A stretch of DNA of 10,223 nt from an uncultured Gammaproteobacteria bacterium (GTDB lineage Bacteria; Pseudomonadota; Gammaproteobacteria; CAJQNE01). The notes under the pieces were generated by a model. The model was not told the origin of the DNA. It saw only the letters and a program-made list of their open reading frames with translations, and ran no database searches. Location of the stretch: positions 1 to 10,223 of the forward strand of contig CAJQNE010000134.1 in NCBI GenBank assembly GCA_905479545.1, read 5' to 3'. Positions 1-5,785 of the stretch are shown piece by piece (positions within the stretch are counted from its first letter, which is position 1; each line of letters starts with the position of its first letter). The translations under genes and the position numbers were made by a program.

Positions 1-814
1 CCGCACCGCCAATGCTCATAAGCTCCGCGATAGCCGGGCCAGCGTAGCCGACAAAGCCTTCTCCCTCAATAAAACGACGTTGGCCTTCGTAGGGCAATAA
101 TGCCTCGCGATTATGCAGTTGGCCGATGAATTTCAACCGATGTCGTAACGTTGCCAGCGGATCCATACCCTGAAAGCTCAAGCCAATAAGCCAGCCGGGC
201 AGACCGCGGTTACTGAGTAGCTGGTGAGCCACCTTTTCGCTGAATTTTTGTGCCAGCTCAGTCGGTAGCCAGTCAGGAATCTGATGCGACATATCCACCG
301 GTGAGCCAAAGGTAATTACACTCGCCAGGCCTGCCGATTTTCGGTAGGCCGCTGCCATGTAGCAAAAAATGCCGCCCTGGGAGTAACCGGCGATGTGCAC
401 CGGTCGGCCAGTCTTGGCTGCGACTAAATCAATGCTCTCACTTACTGCTAATACATGATCAGTCAGTGTGCGTTCCCAGCCGTCTTCTTCCACTTCTGGG
501 GCGCCGAAGTCGACCACCCAGGTTTCTACATCGTATTTGTTCAGTTGCCGCACGGAGCTTACTGATTCGCTCATGTCGTACACTTCAGTGTGCAGCATGA
601 GTGGCGGTACCAACAGCAAAACCGGCTGATTATCGAGTTTCCGTTTCGGGTAATAATGACGCAGCCGGAACAGTTTAGTCTGGTGTTTTATTTTGTAAGG
701 CGCAGGCTCCTCATCGGTTTTCAGTCCGCCAAACCGAACTACTTCCAAGCCGTTACGCAGCGTTAAGTTTAGCCGGTTCAGGGTTTTTTGCAGGCTGCGA
801 GGTTTATTTGCCAT
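1..814 (-). CDS. PhaC-like alpha/beta hydrolase, N-terminal part (runs off left edge)
   Basis: The first 271 codons of an alpha/beta-hydrolase protein are visible; the C-terminus lies beyond base 1. The protein starts MANKPRSL at 814. An in-frame TAG three codons upstream leaves this as the first usable ATG, although no good Shine-Dalgarno precedes it. Visible features are a strand plus oxyanion-type segment (LLLVPPLM, residues 66-73), WVVDFGAPE (99-107), and the nucleophile elbow G-Y-S-Q-G-G at 143-148, followed by ITFGSPVDM (167-175). This layout resembles class III PHA synthases (PhaC) and relatives. PHA synthases normally carry Cys in a G-x-C-x-G elbow, whereas Ser145 here suggests a hydrolase or acyltransferase rather than a polymerase. 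The catalytic Asp and His cannot be placed with certainty because the C-terminus is missing. It follows the terminator of the gene at 1008-1523, so it probably has its own promoter, which I could not identify. The fold call is firm; substrate and reaction are unknown. Confidence 0.75.
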   Translation of the reverse strand, partial: MANKPRSLQKTLNRLNLTLRNGLEVVRFGGLKTDEEPAPYKIKHQTKLFRLRHYYPKRKLDNQPVLLLVPPLMLHTEVYDMSESVSSVRQLNKYDVETWVVDFGAPEVEEDGWERTLTDHVLAVSESIDLVAAKTGRPVHIAGYSQGGIFCYMAAAYRKSAGLASVITFGSPVDMSHQIPDWLPTELAQKFSEKVAHQLLSNRGLPGWLIGLSFQGMDPLATLRHRLKFIGQLHNREALLPYEGQRRFIEGEGFVGYAGPAIAELMSIGGA

Positions 815-956
815 GAGCTATTCAACTGGTACTAAGTTTTGTTGGTAGCTTAGAAAGTACAGGGTTGTTGAGGGTTTTGCATTAGCCGATTACGCCGCGT
901 CTAGCCCATTGCTAGTGCGAGATCACATGGCATGCACCATAAACGCTAGCGGTAAT

Positions 957-990
957 AAAAAAGCCCGATACGTATAACGTACCGGGCTTT
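957..990 (-). terminator. Rho-independent terminator of the ComEA-like gene
   Basis: Read on the minus strand, AAAGCCCG (983-990) pairs with CGGGCTTT (960-967). The helix continues inward through one G-T wobble into TACGT/ACGTA, leaving a loop of about 3 bases. The 3' arm runs into six Ts (957-962 on the plus strand are As). It lies 17 bases past the stop codon of the 1008-1523 gene, where an intrinsic terminator is expected. Confidence 0.9.
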
Positions 991-1007
991 CAAACGAGGA
1001 AACTGAC

Positions 1008-1523
1008 TTACTTAGAAGTGCTGTCTTTTTTTGCTTTAGTATTGGCGCTGACCTTGCTGCTTGTCTTCACTTTGGTCTTGGTTTTCGCTGCGCTGGTTTT
1101 GCTCTTAGCTTTGGCCTTCGTCGCTGACTTGGCTTTAGTCGAGCTTGCTTTCGACTTTGCCGTAGTCTTGCCCGACACTTTGGTTTTGCTCTTAGTGCTT
1201 ACACCGGCTTTAAGGGGAATGCTGCCTCGCTTTAAGCCCAATGCGGAAAAGTTTTTCTTCACGGTTGCGGGGCCAATGCCATCTACCTTGAGCAAATCGT
1301 CAGTGGATTTGAATTTGCCGTTTTTACCGCGGTGTTTAACAATCGACTTCGCTTTGACCGGGCCAATGCCATCGAGGTTCTTCTCGATTTCGGTAGCTGA
1401 TGCGGTATTGATGTCAAATCCGGCAGCCTGAGCGCTACCCATGCCTAGTGTAAGGCTCATTGAAAGGGCGAACAGCGTGATAGCAACAAGTTGTTGCCAC
1501 TGTTTTAATGCGATTTTTGTCAT
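1008..1523 (-). CDS. Exported ComEA-like helix-hairpin-helix protein with lysine-rich tail
   Basis: A 171-residue protein in three parts. Residues 1-33 are a signal peptide: basic start, hydrophobic core LVAITLFALSMSLTLGMG, AQA cleavage site at 31-33. Residues 36-98 are a ComEA-type DNA-binding domain, with FDINTASATEIEKNLDGIG (36-54) and two hairpins, DGIGPVKAKSIV (51-62) and DGIGPATVKKNF (81-92). Residues 101-171 form a low-complexity tail of Lys, Ser, Thr and Ala with 22 Lys and a single Asp, resembling histone H1 C-terminal tails. ComEA family proteins bind incoming DNA in the periplasm during natural transformation and are often under 120 residues in Gram-negatives, so the tail is an addition. 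GGAGA (1529-1533) lies five bases upstream and supports this ATG. The gene follows a small acidic protein gene on the same strand and ends in a strong terminator. DNA binding outside the cytoplasm is inferred; a role in competence is not shown, since no other competence genes are in the window. Confidence 0.85.
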   Translation of the reverse strand: MTKIALKQWQQLVAITLFALSMSLTLGMGSAQAAGFDINTASATEIEKNLDGIGPVKAKSIVKHRGKNGKFKSTDDLLKVDGIGPATVKKNFSALGLKRGSIPLKAGVSTKSKTKVSGKTTAKSKASSTKAKSATKAKAKSKTSAAKTKTKVKTSSKVSANTKAKKDSTSK

Positions 1524-1563
1524 TGTTGTCTCCGTGGTGGTTTAGCTCAGGTGAGCCGGCGTC

Positions 1564-1595
1564 TGCAACCCGCAGCGATACTGCTGCGGGTTGCA
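1564..1595 (-). terminator. Perfect 13-bp hairpin between the small acidic gene and the ComEA-like gene
   Basis: TGCAACCCGCAGC (1564-1576) is exactly complementary to GCTGCGGGTTGCA (1583-1595), with a 6-base loop. It begins 8 bases after the stop codon of the 1604-1873 gene, where a terminator would sit. On the minus strand no T run follows the stem, so it may be a partial terminator, an RNA-processing site or a 3'-stabilising hairpin. On the plus strand a T-rich stretch follows, starting a few bases past the stem, but no plus-strand gene ends here. The structure is certain; the terminator role is tentative. Confidence 0.5.
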
Positions 1596-1603
1596 ATGTT
1601 TTA

Positions 1604-1873
1604 TTATTTTTTGAACAAACCGCCGAGCAGACCAGAGGCTTTTTCGCCCAGATCACCCGGAAGTTTATCGGTAAGGTCGTCAGTCATGCCGCTGAGGTTG
1701 CTGGTCAGTTCGCTCAGGTCAAAACCTTCGCCGTCCAGCAGGCCGTCTAATTTGCTTGCAATTGGCTCAGGGAGTTTGTCACGAATGCTATCGACCACTG
1801 TGTTGAGGATTTCGCCAGCTTTTTCGTCGGGGAGGTCAAACTTTTCTTTTAGTGTGTTGATGAGATCTTGCAT
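1604..1873 (-). CDS. Small acidic protein with an internal repeat, function unknown
   Basis: An 89-residue protein without a signal peptide or membrane segment. By count it has 19 Asp/Glu against 10 Lys/Arg. The N-terminus (MQDLINTLKEKFDLPDEKAGEI, positions 1-22) suggests an amphipathic helix followed by a helix-turn-helix-like packing element, seen in several small uncharacterised proteobacterial families. Two segments align without gaps: DKLPEPIASKLDGLLDG (32-48) and DKLPGDLGEKASGLLGG (69-85), identical at 9 of 17 positions, which indicates duplication. The start is well supported: AGGAGA (1880-1885) lies six bases before the ATG. It is the first gene after a 112-base spacer containing a possible promoter, and is followed by a perfect hairpin and then the exported ComEA-like gene on the same strand. 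I do not recognise the family with confidence and assign no function. The clean RBS and composition make it a real gene. Confidence 0.8.
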   Translation of the reverse strand: MQDLINTLKEKFDLPDEKAGEILNTVVDSIRDKLPEPIASKLDGLLDGEGFDLSELTSNLSGMTDDLTDKLPGDLGEKASGLLGGLFKK

Positions 1874-1934
1874 AGACTTTCTCCTGGGTGATGCTTCGCC
1901 GCCCTATGCGACAAAGTTATAAAACATGTATTAG

Positions 1935-1964
1935 CTAATAGCTTGCGAATATGCTTAGTATCAA
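1935..1964 (-). promoter_or_regulatory. Possible sigma70-type promoter for the 1604-1873 gene
   Basis: On the minus strand TTGATA (-35, plus-strand 1959-1964) is separated by 18 bases from TATTAG (-10, 1935-1940). The hexamers match consensus at about 5 and 4 of 6 positions. The -10 lies about 60 bases upstream of the start codon and overlaps a perfect 12-bp palindrome at 1929-1940. The spacing is longer than ideal, so this is a candidate only. Confidence 0.35.
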
Positions 1965-1985
1965 CCAAACGGTGTGTGAGTGACG

Positions 1986-2651
1986 TTAATGCTTACGACA
2001 CAGCAGCAGCCCGTCGGCAACCGGAATCATTGAGCTATCGACCCGGCCATCGCCGTGAATTCGTGTTGCAATAGCACGTAGCGCTCTCGTGTCATCGTCC
2101 TGCTTGCTAATGTCTGCAACGCTACCGCCCCACAACACATTGTCAATCACTATCAGCCCGCCAGGGCGCAGGAGCGTCAAGCAGCGTTCGTAGTAATTTT
2201 GATAGTTTGTCTTATCAGCATCGATAAAAGCAAAATCATAGCTATCAGCTTCACCGTTAGCGATGGCGGTATCCAGTGTCTCAATGGCCGGAGCTAATTG
2301 TAAATTAACCCGCTCTGCAACGCCGGCTTGCTGCCAATAACGACGGGCTACTGAGGTCCATTCTTCGCTGATGTCGCAGGCCAGCAGCATGCCATCAGTA
2401 GGCAGAGCGCGGGCAATGCAAAGTGCGCTGTAACCGGTAAATACCCCGACTTCAATGCAGCGCCGGGCGCCGGTTAATTTAACCAGCAGGTTCAGCAGTT
2501 GACCCTGCTCTGGGGCTATCTGCATTACGCCAAGGGGAAGCGAAGCAGTTTCCGTACGCAACGCCTTGAGCACTTCATCGTCGCGAAGCGAGTTGCTCAA
2601 CAAATAATCGTAAAGCTGTGGTGTGAGCTGTAATGGTTGCTTTAGAGCCAT
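1986..2651 (-). CDS. SAM-dependent O-methyltransferase (cation-dependent, family 3 type)
   Basis: A 221-residue class I methyltransferase of the cation-dependent O-methyltransferase family, which includes catechol and caffeoyl-CoA O-methyltransferases and bacterial homologues. The N-terminal LTPQLYDYLLSNSLRDDEVL (9-28) is typical of the family. The SAM-binding motif I is IEVGVFTGYSAL (66-77) and the acidic ribose-binding residue is in ACDISEEW (91-98). FIDADKTNY (142-150) and VIDNVLWGG (168-176) supply the expected metal ligands: Asp144, Asp170 and Asn171. Length is normal for the family and the C-terminus is complete. The start lies only 11 bases after the tesB stop with no evident Shine-Dalgarno, suggesting translational coupling in a two-gene operon. 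The acceptor is probably a catechol-like or other vicinal hydroxyl compound, judged from the family only; the real substrate cannot be read from sequence. No hairpin terminator is visible after the stop. Confidence 0.9.
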   Translation of the reverse strand: MALKQPLQLTPQLYDYLLSNSLRDDEVLKALRTETASLPLGVMQIAPEQGQLLNLLVKLTGARRCIEVGVFTGYSALCIARALPTDGMLLACDISEEWTSVARRYWQQAGVAERVNLQLAPAIETLDTAIANGEADSYDFAFIDADKTNYQNYYERCLTLLRPGGLIVIDNVLWGGSVADISKQDDDTRALRAIATRIHGDGRVDSSMIPVADGLLLCRKH

Positions 2652-2662
2652 GCCGGAGACGT

Positions 2663-3592
2663 TTAGGAAAATCCTTCAAGAGTGGTAGGAGTAGGGGCGC
2701 TGAGGTTGGTGTTTCGCATTAGACTCTCCTGCGCCACGCAGGCGACCAGCTCGCCTTGCCGGTTATAAACCAAGCCACGTGAATAACCACGAGCGTCAAT
2801 CGCACCAGGGCTGTCCATGCAATACAACAGCCACTCATCAACCCGGGCCGGGCGATATATCCATACCGCGTGGTCGAGGCTGGTGACCATCATGCCGGGC
2901 TGCATATACGAGGTACCGTGCGGTAAAAAAGCCGTACCGAGGAGGTTGAAATCGGTGGCATAAACCAGAGCGCACTGCTGAACCAGCGCGTCATCCGGCA
3001 GCCCGCCGTGGCTGCGGAACCAGATTTGTCGCACCGGCTCACGCTTCTCTGGATTAAACGGATTCTGCGGCTGTATCGGCCGAAACTCCACCGGTAACTC
3101 ACGCAGATAGTGCTGTCGCAAGCGATCGGAAATTGAATCGCCTAATTCATCGACCCACTGTTTGCGGAGCACACTTTGATCGATTACATCTTCGGGTGGG
3201 GGCACATCCGGCATTGGCATCTGATGTTGGTAGCCCACTTCCGGCACTTGAAACGAAGCCATCATGGTGAAGATGGTTTTGCCGTGTTGAATGGCTTTAA
3301 TGCGCCTAACACTGAAGCCGAGGCCGTCGCGAATACGCTCTACGTCGTAAACAATTGGCGCTTCCATATCGCCAGGCCGCAAGAAGTAGGCATGTAACGA
3401 GTGCGCGATCCGCTCGTTTGTACCTTGTTTTAGCGTGCGGTAGGCGGCCACCAGCGATTGCGCAACAACCTGGCCGCCGTAAACACTTTTTCCACCCAGG
3501 TTGCGGCTTTGGCCGCGGAACAGGTTTATTTCGAGATTTTCAAGATCCAGCAATTCAACCAGATCACTTATGGTATTTTTCATATCTTTCAT
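2663..3592 (-). CDS. tesB: Acyl-CoA thioesterase II (TesB)
   Basis: A 309-residue double-hotdog thioesterase that hydrolyses acyl-CoA to free acid and CoA in the cytoplasm. The first hotdog starts with NLFRGQSRNLGGKSVYGGQV (23-42), then AHSLHAYFLRPGD (63-75), VERIRDGLGFSVRR (84-97) and MASFQVPE (111-118). The second contains VRQIWFRSHGGLPDD (187-201), YATDFNLLG (211-219), LDHAVWIYRP (239-248) and VAQESLMRN (286-294). Aligned on E. coli TesB, catalytic Asp204 and Gln278 correspond to Asp214 and Gln288, and Thr228 corresponds to Ser238, a conservative change. The protein is about 20 residues longer than the E. coli enzyme, from a few N-terminal residues, the loop after residue 120 and a C-terminal tail. 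Met4 is an alternative start; neither start has a strong RBS. It is followed by the O-methyltransferase gene after 11 bases and preceded by the exchanger gene 89 bases away. Confidence 0.95.
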   Translation of the reverse strand: MKDMKNTISDLVELLDLENLEINLFRGQSRNLGGKSVYGGQVVAQSLVAAYRTLKQGTNERIAHSLHAYFLRPGDMEAPIVYDVERIRDGLGFSVRRIKAIQHGKTIFTMMASFQVPEVGYQHQMPMPDVPPPEDVIDQSVLRKQWVDELGDSISDRLRQHYLRELPVEFRPIQPQNPFNPEKREPVRQIWFRSHGGLPDDALVQQCALVYATDFNLLGTAFLPHGTSYMQPGMMVTSLDHAVWIYRPARVDEWLLYCMDSPGAIDARGYSRGLVYNRQGELVACVAQESLMRNTNLSAPTPTTLEGFS

Positions 3593-3681
3593 GTGAGCAA
3601 TTTACGCGAACCGGTAGCTGGAGACTAGCTGCTGGCGGCAACAGTGGCTGTTAACCTTCCCGGCCGACACTTTATTCCGGA

Positions 3682-4818
3682 TTAATTACCTGACACGCCA
3701 AGCACTCGCTGCAGCCAGTCGCTAAATTGAGCAATGGGCTGCCAGTGCGCCGCATCAAAAACTATGTAAGCAGCAAACGCGGCGTATAAACCAAGCAGTA
3801 ACCAGCCACTAAAGCGGCCCATGCCCTTGAGGGGAAGAAACAGTAGTAACGCCAGAACAGTTAGGCCAATTAACAGTATTTGAAGCTCAACCACGGTAGC
3901 GCGAGTGTCGGCGGTTAGCTCGATGCTACTGCCGGTAAACAGGCCGTAGAGTAAAAGTGGCAGTCCGATACATAGGGTTATATCAAATACATTCGAGCCG
4001 AGAGCATTAGCGACAGCATCGTCGTAATGGCCATTTTTGCCATCGCGTATAGAGATAATCGTATCGGGCACGGAAGTAGCTGCCGCGGCAAGGATAATGG
4101 CGACCAAATAGCTGGAAACCCCTAAGCCATGACCAATGCTCAACACCGCCTCTACCAACAGCCAGGTTGCGGCGCCGATAAACAGCGTAGCGATGACCAG
4201 CAGTAGCCAGCTCGCCGAATTAGTTGGGCCGGAGCGTGGCATCACTGCAGTTTCCAGGTCGAGCGTTAGCCAGCCCTGTAGTCGTGAATGGTTAGCGTCA
4301 GGTTCCGGTGCCTCGGGGGCGTCTAACACCAATTCTCCGGGCTGCATTCCGGTAAACAGCACGACCAAATAAAGGCCGTAACTGGCGACTAACACCGCGC
4401 CGTGCCACCAATGCAGCGTGCCACCGTAGAGCAACCACAGTAGCACCAGCTCGCAAGCCAGTAACGCCAAGCCATCGCGAATAACGACCTTGCGGGAAAC
4501 CTGTATTCGGCCACTCACAATCCCGCCAACCACAACCAGAATCACCAGCGCTGGAATAATCGCGATATTAAACATAGCGCTGCCAGTTGTGGTGCCAAGG
4601 CCGATGGCGAAGCCTTCAGAGTTGCCCAAAAGTACTAAGCCCACCATCACTGTCAGGAATTCTGGCATGGACGAGCCAATCGCGTTAATCGACGCACCAC
4701 GAACGCCGTCAGACAAATTTCGCCCCAGCCATTGCGAGGCGACGTCAAAGCCCTCGGCGGCGCGCCAGATAACTAACATGGCAAAAATTAGGGCGATAAA
4801 CGCTAGTGGTAGACTCAT
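3682..4818 (-). CDS. CaCA-family sodium/calcium-type cation exchanger
   Basis: A 378-residue inner-membrane protein with the two inverted alpha repeats that define the Ca2+:cation antiporter superfamily. Alpha-1 contains GASINAIGSSMPEFLTVMVG (41-60) and GLGTTTGSAMFNIAIIP (73-89). Alpha-2 contains AAAATSVPDTIIS (244-256) and DAVANALGSNVFDITLCIG (267-285). Each half has about five hydrophobic segments, split by a hydrophilic loop near 160-200 rich in Glu, Asp and Pro (PGELVLDAPEAPEPD). The ion-coordinating acidic residues are Glu53 in alpha-1 and Asp252 in alpha-2. The Glu/Asp pairing resembles eukaryotic K+-dependent and cation/Ca2+ exchangers more than the bacterial YrbG-like pattern. The probable role is Ca2+ (or other cation) export driven by Na+ or H+; selectivity cannot be told. 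No clear Shine-Dalgarno precedes the ATG. It is divergent from ssb and is the first gene of a possible exchanger-tesB-methyltransferase transcript. Confidence 0.88.
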   Translation of the reverse strand: MSLPLAFIALIFAMLVIWRAAEGFDVASQWLGRNLSDGVRGASINAIGSSMPEFLTVMVGLVLLGNSEGFAIGLGTTTGSAMFNIAIIPALVILVVVGGIVSGRIQVSRKVVIRDGLALLACELVLLWLLYGGTLHWWHGAVLVASYGLYLVVLFTGMQPGELVLDAPEAPEPDANHSRLQGWLTLDLETAVMPRSGPTNSASWLLLVIATLFIGAATWLLVEAVLSIGHGLGVSSYLVAIILAAAATSVPDTIISIRDGKNGHYDDAVANALGSNVFDITLCIGLPLLLYGLFTGSSIELTADTRATVVELQILLIGLTVLALLLFLPLKGMGRFSGWLLLGLYAAFAAYIVFDAAHWQPIAQFSDWLQRVLGVSGN

Positions 4819-4988
4819 TTTGTTAGTGCAGAAATCAGAAAGGGTGCGATCATCCCGCTCTGGTGTACACTCCGCAACCGATAATGTTGCGGATTTTGTC
4901 TGCGCATGTCGACTATTGGGGCGGGCATTTTGCAGCCGGCCTTACCTATGAAAACACCCTCAGAATGGGTTAAAACGAGAACAACATC
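4819..4988. promoter_or_regulatory. Divergent regulatory region between the exchanger gene and ssb
   Basis: These 170 bases must carry promoters for both directions, but I could not fix either. GATAAT (4880-4885, plus) is a good -10 hexamer for ssb but has no matching -35. On the minus strand TTGCGG, 17 bases, GATGAT is a weak match for the exchanger. An inverted repeat TCCGCAAC/GTTGCGGA (4871-4878 and 4886-4893, 7-base loop) is followed by TTTT on the plus strand. GTGTACAC (4863-4870) is an adjacent 8-bp palindrome. I found no convincing LexA box (CTG-N10-CAG). Confidence 0.5.
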
Positions 4989-5522
4989 ATGGCATCACGC
5001 GGTATTAACAAAGTTATTGTAGTGGGCAATTTGGGTAATGATCCTGAAATGCGACAAATGCCCAGTGGCGGCGCAGTGTGCGAGCTAAGCATCGCCACCT
5101 CTGAAAGCTGGAAAGACAAGCAAGGCCAACAGCAGGAGCGCACTGAGTGGCACCGTGTAACCGGCTACGCACGGCTCGCTGAAATTATGGGCGAATACCT
5201 ACGTAAAGGTTCTCAGGTGTACATCGAAGGCAGCCTGCGCACTGAGAAATGGCAAGATAAAAACGGTAACGATCGCTACACCACCAAAATTATTGCTCGC
5301 GATATGCAAATGCTCGGTGGCAAGCCCGGCGGCGGTGGCTCGGCACCTTACGACAATAACCAAAACCGCAGCCAGGGCAGTGGTGGTGGCTATAATCAAG
5401 GTGGTGGAAATCAGGGCGGCAATTCAGGCCGCGGCGGCTACAGCAATAACAACCAAGGTAGCGGCCAGCCTCAGCCTGCACCGGCTCCGGTTGACGATTT
5501 TGACGACGATATCCCGTTTTAG
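4989..5522 (+). CDS. ssb: Single-stranded DNA-binding protein (SSB)
   Basis: A 177-residue SSB that coats single-stranded DNA as a homotetramer in replication, recombination and repair. The OB fold spans about residues 1-110: start MASRGINKVIVVGNLGNDPE, then LSIATSESWKD (33-43), ERTEWHRVTGYARLAE (50-65), EYLRKGSQVYIEG (69-81) and the region after Trp88. DNA-stacking aromatics match E. coli SSB: Trp41, Trp54 and Trp88 are kept, and E. coli Phe60 is replaced by Tyr60. Residues 112-168 form a Gly/Asn/Gln-rich flexible linker. The acidic tip DDFDDDIPF (169-177) is the docking site for partner proteins such as PriA, RecQ and Exo I, and is intact. The ATG lacks a strong Shine-Dalgarno, but the conserved N-terminus fixes the start. 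This is the only plus-strand gene in the window and it has its own terminator. Confidence 0.98.
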   Translation: MASRGINKVIVVGNLGNDPEMRQMPSGGAVCELSIATSESWKDKQGQQQERTEWHRVTGYARLAEIMGEYLRKGSQVYIEGSLRTEKWQDKNGNDRYTTKIIARDMQMLGGKPGGGGSAPYDNNQNRSQGSGGGYNQGGGNQGGNSGRGGYSNNNQGSGQPQPAPAPVDDFDDDIPF

Positions 5523-5553
5523 GACGTACTTCTGTCGGCATGTGAACGAACAG

Positions 5554-5579
5554 AAAGCCCGCGCTGCGCGGGTTTTTTT
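5554..5579 (+). terminator. Rho-independent terminator of ssb
   Basis: CCCGCG (5558-5563) pairs with CGCGGG (5567-5572) around a CTG loop, extended by a G-T and A-T pairs, and is followed by seven Ts (5573-5579). It lies about 30 bases after the ssb stop, a textbook intrinsic terminator. Confidence 0.95.
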
Positions 5580-5615
5580 GTGGCTGCGTGAATGCGCTTT
5601 CAATACTACCCGCTT

Positions 5616-5641
5616 GGCATCGCTGTAAAATAGGCGATGCC
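5616..5641. repeat. 8-bp inverted repeat in the ssb-nhaD spacer
   Basis: GGCATCGC (5616-5623) and GCGATGCC (5634-5641) are perfect inverted copies around a 10-base A-rich loop. No T run follows on either side, so it is not an obvious terminator. It lies between the ssb and nhaD terminators. The rest of the spacer contains no gene I can support. Confidence 0.55.
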
Positions 5642-5716
5642 TGCAGTCAAACATTTGCTGTGCCTGAGCTGCCCGGTTCAGGCGATGCGAGCTACATTGA
5701 GTAGTGTATTAAGCAG

Positions 5717-5754
5717 AAACAACCAAGGCCGCGAATTTGCGGCCTTGGTTGTTT
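5717..5754 (-). terminator. Long bidirectional hairpin terminator downstream of nhaD
   Basis: AAACAACCAAGGCCGC (5717-5732) and its exact complement (5739-5754) form a 16-bp stem with a 6-base loop. On the minus strand the A/T outer pairs give GTTT right after the GC-rich core, about 30 bases past the nhaD stop. On the plus strand the stem ends GTTTT, so it could also block transcription arriving from ssb. Confidence 0.88.
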
Positions 5755-5785
5755 TGGTGTCTAAGCAGTAGTCGTGAACAGTTTC

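Noticed and set aside
1018..1431. Hydrophobic 137-residue open frame on the plus strand, resembling a membrane protein
   Set aside because: It is antisense to the lysine-rich ComEA-like gene. Lys codons read backwards give Leu, Phe and Val-rich frames, and the minus-strand gene has a signal peptide, HhH motifs, RBS and terminator.
1551..1922. Plus-strand open frames opposite the small acidic protein
   Set aside because: Composition is random-looking, with many Ser and Arg. The minus-strand frame has a strong RBS and an internal repeat, so these are shadows.
4858..4880. Possible LexA (SOS) box upstream of ssb
   Set aside because: CTGGTGTACACTCC has one half-site only; the required CAG ten bases after CTG is absent.
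4948..5022. 24-codon plus-strand frame overlapping the ssb start (possible leader peptide)
   Set aside because: The ATG has no Shine-Dalgarno and the peptide shows no regulatory run of codons; a frame this short arises easily by chance.
5290..5654. Long open frames on both strands overlapping the 3' end of ssb and its terminator
   Set aside because: They arise from the repetitive Gly/Asn codons of the SSB linker, run through the terminator hairpin and match no family.
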